Assembly: GCA_050180015.1 (NCBI GenBank)
Contig: JBFXEO010000120.1
Span: forward strand, 1 to 8,931
From: JBFXEO01 sp050180015
GTDB lineage: Bacteria > Bacteroidota > Bacteroidia > Bacteroidales > Tenuifilaceae
Direction of reading: 5' to 3'
Length of the DNA stretch: 8,931 bases
Part shown: piece by piece, positions 6,365 to 8,931 of the stretch
Position numbering within the stretch: position 1 is the stretch's first letter
How the letters are laid out: each line of letters opens with the position of its first letter
Notes under the pieces: model-generated
Told to the model about the DNA's origin: nothing
Seen by the model: only the letters and a program-made list of their open reading frames with translations
The model's database searches: none
Position numbers and translations under genes: made by a program

Positions 6365-7219
6365 TTATTTCAGTATCGCCTCTTTCGCTGCATTCTTCCC
6401 TAACTCAATTAATTCCTTAGCCCTGTAAAAATCAAATGTATTTGCAGAATCGTAAGGTATATTAATAACCAAATCAGGCTTGTGCCTTTCAATGCTCAAT
6501 TCTGCAATCCGGTGTATCATTGCAGATGATGTCCTGCTTAACAGTGAGTAGTAACCCATGCTATGCTTGTCGCCGGTTGAAATTAGGGTTGACAAATTCT
6601 TCATTAACCCGTTCAAATAGCCCTTTTCTTCATCTTTTTCTTTTGGAGCATTGGCTCCCTTCTCACCGTATAAATTCACTACTATAAGCATATCTCCACT
6701 TTCACGAGCCACGTGTTTTATGGGTACAGGATTAAGCACCCCGCCATCTACAAGAATGGTATTGTTGTATTTTACGGGAGTAAAAACAGCCGGAATAGCA
6801 ACCGATGCCCTAGCGGCTTTGTAAAAACTGCCCCGGGTAAAAACTACCTCTTTTTCATTAATTATATCAGTAGCAACGGCAGCAAATGGAATTGGCATGT
6901 CTTCAATGTTCATATCGGGAATCAACGTTTGCATCTTGTCAAAAACGCGTTCACCCTTCAGTAACCCATGCGTTGTAAGGGTAAAATCCATTAACCCCCA
7001 TACATCCCTCTTGTTAAAGGTATTCGCCCATTCGGTGTAATCTTTTAATTTTCCCATGGCATAAAGCCCTCCAATAACCGCTCCTATAGAGGAGCCCGAT
7101 ACAGAAGTTATATTAAACCCATGTTTTTCCAATTCGGATATAACACCAATTTGGGCAAGCCCCCGGGAACCGCCACTCGATAATACCAGTGCTACAGATT
7201 TTTTCATTTTCTTCAACAT
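6365..7219 (-). CDS. Patatin-like phospholipase
   Basis: This 284-residue patatin-family serine hydrolase probably cleaves acyl chains from phospholipids or other lipids. The Ser-Asp dyad is clear: the oxyanion-hole loop GGSRG at 16-20, the nucleophile S44 in GSSIG at 42-46, and D158 in VDGGVLNPVP. SVAIPAVFTPV at 139-149 is also family-typical. There is no signal peptide or outer-membrane barrel, so unlike the larger secreted PlpD-type patatins it should be cytoplasmic, like RssA-type proteins. A charged stretch at about 186-200 looks like a surface loop. The start at 7219 lies 3 bases after the SDR stop; an alternative ATG 12 bases later is possible and would remove only MLKK. Its place in a lipid operon suggests lipid turnover or acyl-chain supply. 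Confidence 0.92.
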   Translation of the reverse strand: MLKKMKKSVALVLSSGGSRGLAQIGVISELEKHGFNITSVSGSSIGAVIGGLYAMGKLKDYTEWANTFNKRDVWGLMDFTLTTHGLLKGERVFDKMQTLIPDMNIEDMPIPFAAVATDIINEKEVVFTRGSFYKAARASVAIPAVFTPVKYNNTILVDGGVLNPVPIKHVARESGDMLIVVNLYGEKGANAPKEKDEEKGYLNGLMKNLSTLISTGDKHSMGYYSLLSRTSSAMIHRIAELSIERHKPDLVINIPYDSANTFDFYRAKELIELGKNAAKEAILK

Positions 7220-7222
7220 AAT

Positions 7223-8050
7223 TTAAAGAGATGGAGAACTTGGTTCTTTATTCATTGCACACAATAATATTCTTTCGGTTATACGTGGTAAAAACCGATA
7301 TAGCAAAACGAGTAGTTTACCCTGTTTTGTTAGAATCAATTCGCGTTTTTTGTGTAAAGTGGCTTTGGCAATAATGCGTGCCACCTCCTCTGCCGACATC
7401 ATTTTATCTTCATTCCTGGGAGACTCCATTTGTGATATCCCGTTTTTATTTAACGCTTTTTTCCTGATATTTGAAGAAGTAAAACCGGGGTGAACCACAA
7501 GTACCCCCAACCCTTCTTTCATATTTTCAATTCGTAGAGTATTAAAGAAGCCATCAAGCGCATGTTTTGAGGCACTGTAGCCAGTTCTGCCTGGAAGTGG
7601 TGTTAATCCTGAGATAGACGAAATACCTATTACGATACCTTTTTGTCTTAGTAAATATGGGAGGGCAAACTTGGTACAGTAAATAGTCCCATAAAAATTT
7701 GTATCCATTAATTCTTTAACAACTTTCAAATCTAAATCATTGAAATTTGCCCGCATGGATATGCCCGCATTATTGATAAGTACATCTATTTTGCCATATT
7801 TCTCAACAGTTTTTTCAATTAATTTTTTACAGTCGTCTTCTTTTTTGACATCTGTTCTTACCGAAAACGCGTTACCATTTTGTAATTTAATTTCGTTCTC
7901 AATTTTTTTTAATTCGCTATCGCTTCTTGCGGCAAGTACAATAATTGCCCCCTTTTTTGCGAACTCAACAGCACATGCCTTTCCAATGCCTGATGAGGCT
8001 CCAGTTATAACGACAACCTTATTTGAAAGTTTATCAGGAGGCTTGACCAT
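7223..8050 (-). CDS. Short-chain dehydrogenase/reductase (SDR)
   Basis: This is a 275-residue classical SDR oxidoreductase. Visible motifs are the cofactor-binding TGASSGIG at 16-23, NNAG at 93-96, N118, and the catalytic S145, Y158 and K162 (YSASK), followed by HPGF at 187-190. An arginine after the first strand (A41-R42) suggests NADP(H). The C-terminal segment LLVLLYRFLPRITERILL (247-263) is hydrophobic and amphipathic, as in membrane-associated SDRs such as DHRS7-like proteins and 3-ketosphinganine reductases. The substrate is unknown. It lies 2 bases after the GNAT-like gene and 3 bases before the patatin gene, so it belongs to the lipid operon. A ketosphinganine or other lipid ketone reductase is plausible but not shown by the sequence. 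Confidence 0.92.
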   Translation of the reverse strand: MVKPPDKLSNKVVVITGASSGIGKACAVEFAKKGAIIVLAARSDSELKKIENEIKLQNGNAFSVRTDVKKEDDCKKLIEKTVEKYGKIDVLINNAGISMRANFNDLDLKVVKELMDTNFYGTIYCTKFALPYLLRQKGIVIGISSISGLTPLPGRTGYSASKHALDGFFNTLRIENMKEGLGVLVVHPGFTSSNIRKKALNKNGISQMESPRNEDKMMSAEEVARIIAKATLHKKRELILTKQGKLLVLLYRFLPRITERILLCAMNKEPSSPSL

Positions 8051-8052
8051 TT

Positions 8053-8931
8053 CTATAATTGTTTAACATAACATAAACTTTTTTTGTGCTGCCTGTTTTC
8101 AAGTTTACCCCACAAGTTGCTAATATTTAGGTTGTTCTGTAGTTCGCGAGTTGTTTCAACGTTTTTTATTCCATTTCTGATGAGCATATACATGATCTCA
8201 TTGGTAATAATGCCATTGACCCCTTTTCTCCGAAAATCTTTTCTGATGGCTATAAGCAGCAGATCAACAGTATCATTTTTGTGTAATGCACGATTTATGT
8301 ATAAAAAACCAAAAGGGAATAGTTTCCCTCTTGACTTTTGCAATGCTTTTGAAAGGGATGGAATGGCTATTCCGAATGCGATTACCTCCCCCTCTCTATT
8401 CAAAATAATTGATGTATATTCTAAGTTAAGAAGAGGAATAAATTGTTCTTTAAGGGTTTCAACTTGCAATTTAGTTAGTTCCGTGAAAGCATATAGTTCT
8501 TCATATTCTCTGTTTAAGAGGTTAAATACTTCATCTGAATATTTAAGTAGGTCTTTTTTCTTCCTAACGACAGCACTTTGTAGTCCGTATCGATTTTTAA
8601 TTAATGCAGCCCCTTTCAAAAATCTTTCTGGTAGTTTAGCCGGAACTTTAACATTGTATTCAATCCATTCTGCCTCCTTTTTATAGCCCAGTTTCTCAAT
8701 TAATTGGGAGTAGTATGGGAAATTGTAATGTGCAAAAGAAGTTGGGATTTCATTAAATCCTTCTATAAGGATCCCAGAAGCATCAAATGATGAAAATCCA
8801 AGAGGACCATGGATGTACTCTGCATATTTTGCTTTTGCCCATGCTTCCACTGTTTCGAGAAGTGCCTTCAAAACATTTTCATCTTCAACAAAATCGAGCC
8901 AACCAAAGCGGACATGACGCTTGCCCACCTT
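8053..8931 (-). CDS. GNAT-like acyltransferase, YghO-type (5' end outside window)
   Basis: The frame is open through the end of the window, so at least the first part of the protein is missing; 293 codons are visible. A start at GTG 8928 is possible in principle, but the sequence there already lies inside a conserved region. Recognised features are WLDFVEDENVLKALL and IHGPLGFSSFDASGILIEGF, then YNFPYYSQLIEKLGY, typical of the large GNAT-fold proteins related to E. coli YghO. Towards the C-terminus, LLLIAIRKDFRRKGVNGII resembles a GNAT acyl-CoA-binding strand and R-x-x-x-G loop, and the end has the basic RQHKKSLCYVKQL. The bacterial ceramide synthase of Caulobacter has been described as a GNAT-type N-acyltransferase; similarity to it is my suggestion and is untested. 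This is the first visible gene of the lipid operon. Confidence 0.75.
   Translation of the reverse strand, partial: KVGKRHVRFGWLDFVEDENVLKALLETVEAWAKAKYAEYIHGPLGFSSFDASGILIEGFNEIPTSFAHYNFPYYSQLIEKLGYKKEAEWIEYNVKVPAKLPERFLKGAALIKNRYGLQSAVVRKKKDLLKYSDEVFNLLNREYEELYAFTELTKLQVETLKEQFIPLLNLEYTSIILNREGEVIAFGIAIPSLSKALQKSRGKLFPFGFLYINRALHKNDTVDLLLIAIRKDFRRKGVNGIITNEIMYMLIRNGIKNVETTRELQNNLNISNLWGKLENRQHKKSLCYVKQL

Noticed and set aside
8084..8686. 200-codon open frame on the plus strand
   Set aside because: It is antisense to the GNAT-like gene, of low complexity and rich in Phe/Ser/Leu, as expected for the complement of an AT-rich gene.
1..8931. CRISPR arrays, insertion sequences, integrase or attachment sites
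   Set aside because: No direct-repeat array, transposase, terminal inverted repeats or duplicated tRNA end was seen; the tRNA-Leu 3' end is not repeated elsewhere in the window as far as I can tell by eye.

Overview
The window looks like chromosomal DNA of a member of the Bacteroidota, most likely order Bacteroidales. The supporting evidence is a ClpP with a Bacteroidales-type N-terminus, TAnnTTTG promoter boxes (a perfect one ahead of a tRNA gene and one ahead of clpX), weak or absent Shine-Dalgarno sequences at most starts, and a tRNA without an encoded CCA. The species cannot be named from the sequence.

Left part, plus strand (1-2683). A promoter box, a tRNA-Leu(UAG) and its terminator come first. 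A 320-residue membrane protein of the nucleoside-recognition (Gate) family with two internal half-repeats follows. Then come thyA and folA, the thymidylate synthase/dihydrofolate reductase pair that makes dTMP and recycles the dihydrofolate produced.

Middle part, minus strand (2670-4770). clpX and clpP encode the unfoldase and peptidase of the ClpXP protease. clpX converges on folA and the two coding ends overlap by 14 bases inside a bidirectional hairpin. A strong terminator lies between clpP and clpX, and clpX has its own likely promoter.

Right part, minus strand (4800-8931, continuing beyond the window). Five tightly packed genes, with spacings of 2, 3, 8 and -4 bases, form an evident operon that leads into clpP. 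In transcription order they are a GNAT-type acyltransferase-like protein (5' end outside the window), a short-chain dehydrogenase/reductase, a patatin-like phospholipase, a PlsC-like acyltransferase and a family 2 glycosyltransferase. The set suggests synthesis or remodelling of a membrane lipid. A sphingolipid/ceramide route is the most attractive hypothesis, because a GNAT-fold N-acyltransferase and an SDR are the kinds of enzymes used there, but this is inference.

The most striking observation is that the acyltransferase is a pseudogene. Read through, it is full length (5549-6356), but it carries an in-frame TGA and an in-frame TAA near its start and at least one frameshift beside a run of seven T. 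Its neighbours are intact and it still overlaps the next start codon by ATGA. A second point is that the gene directly upstream of clpP is this lipid operon and not tig (trigger factor), which is the common neighbour.
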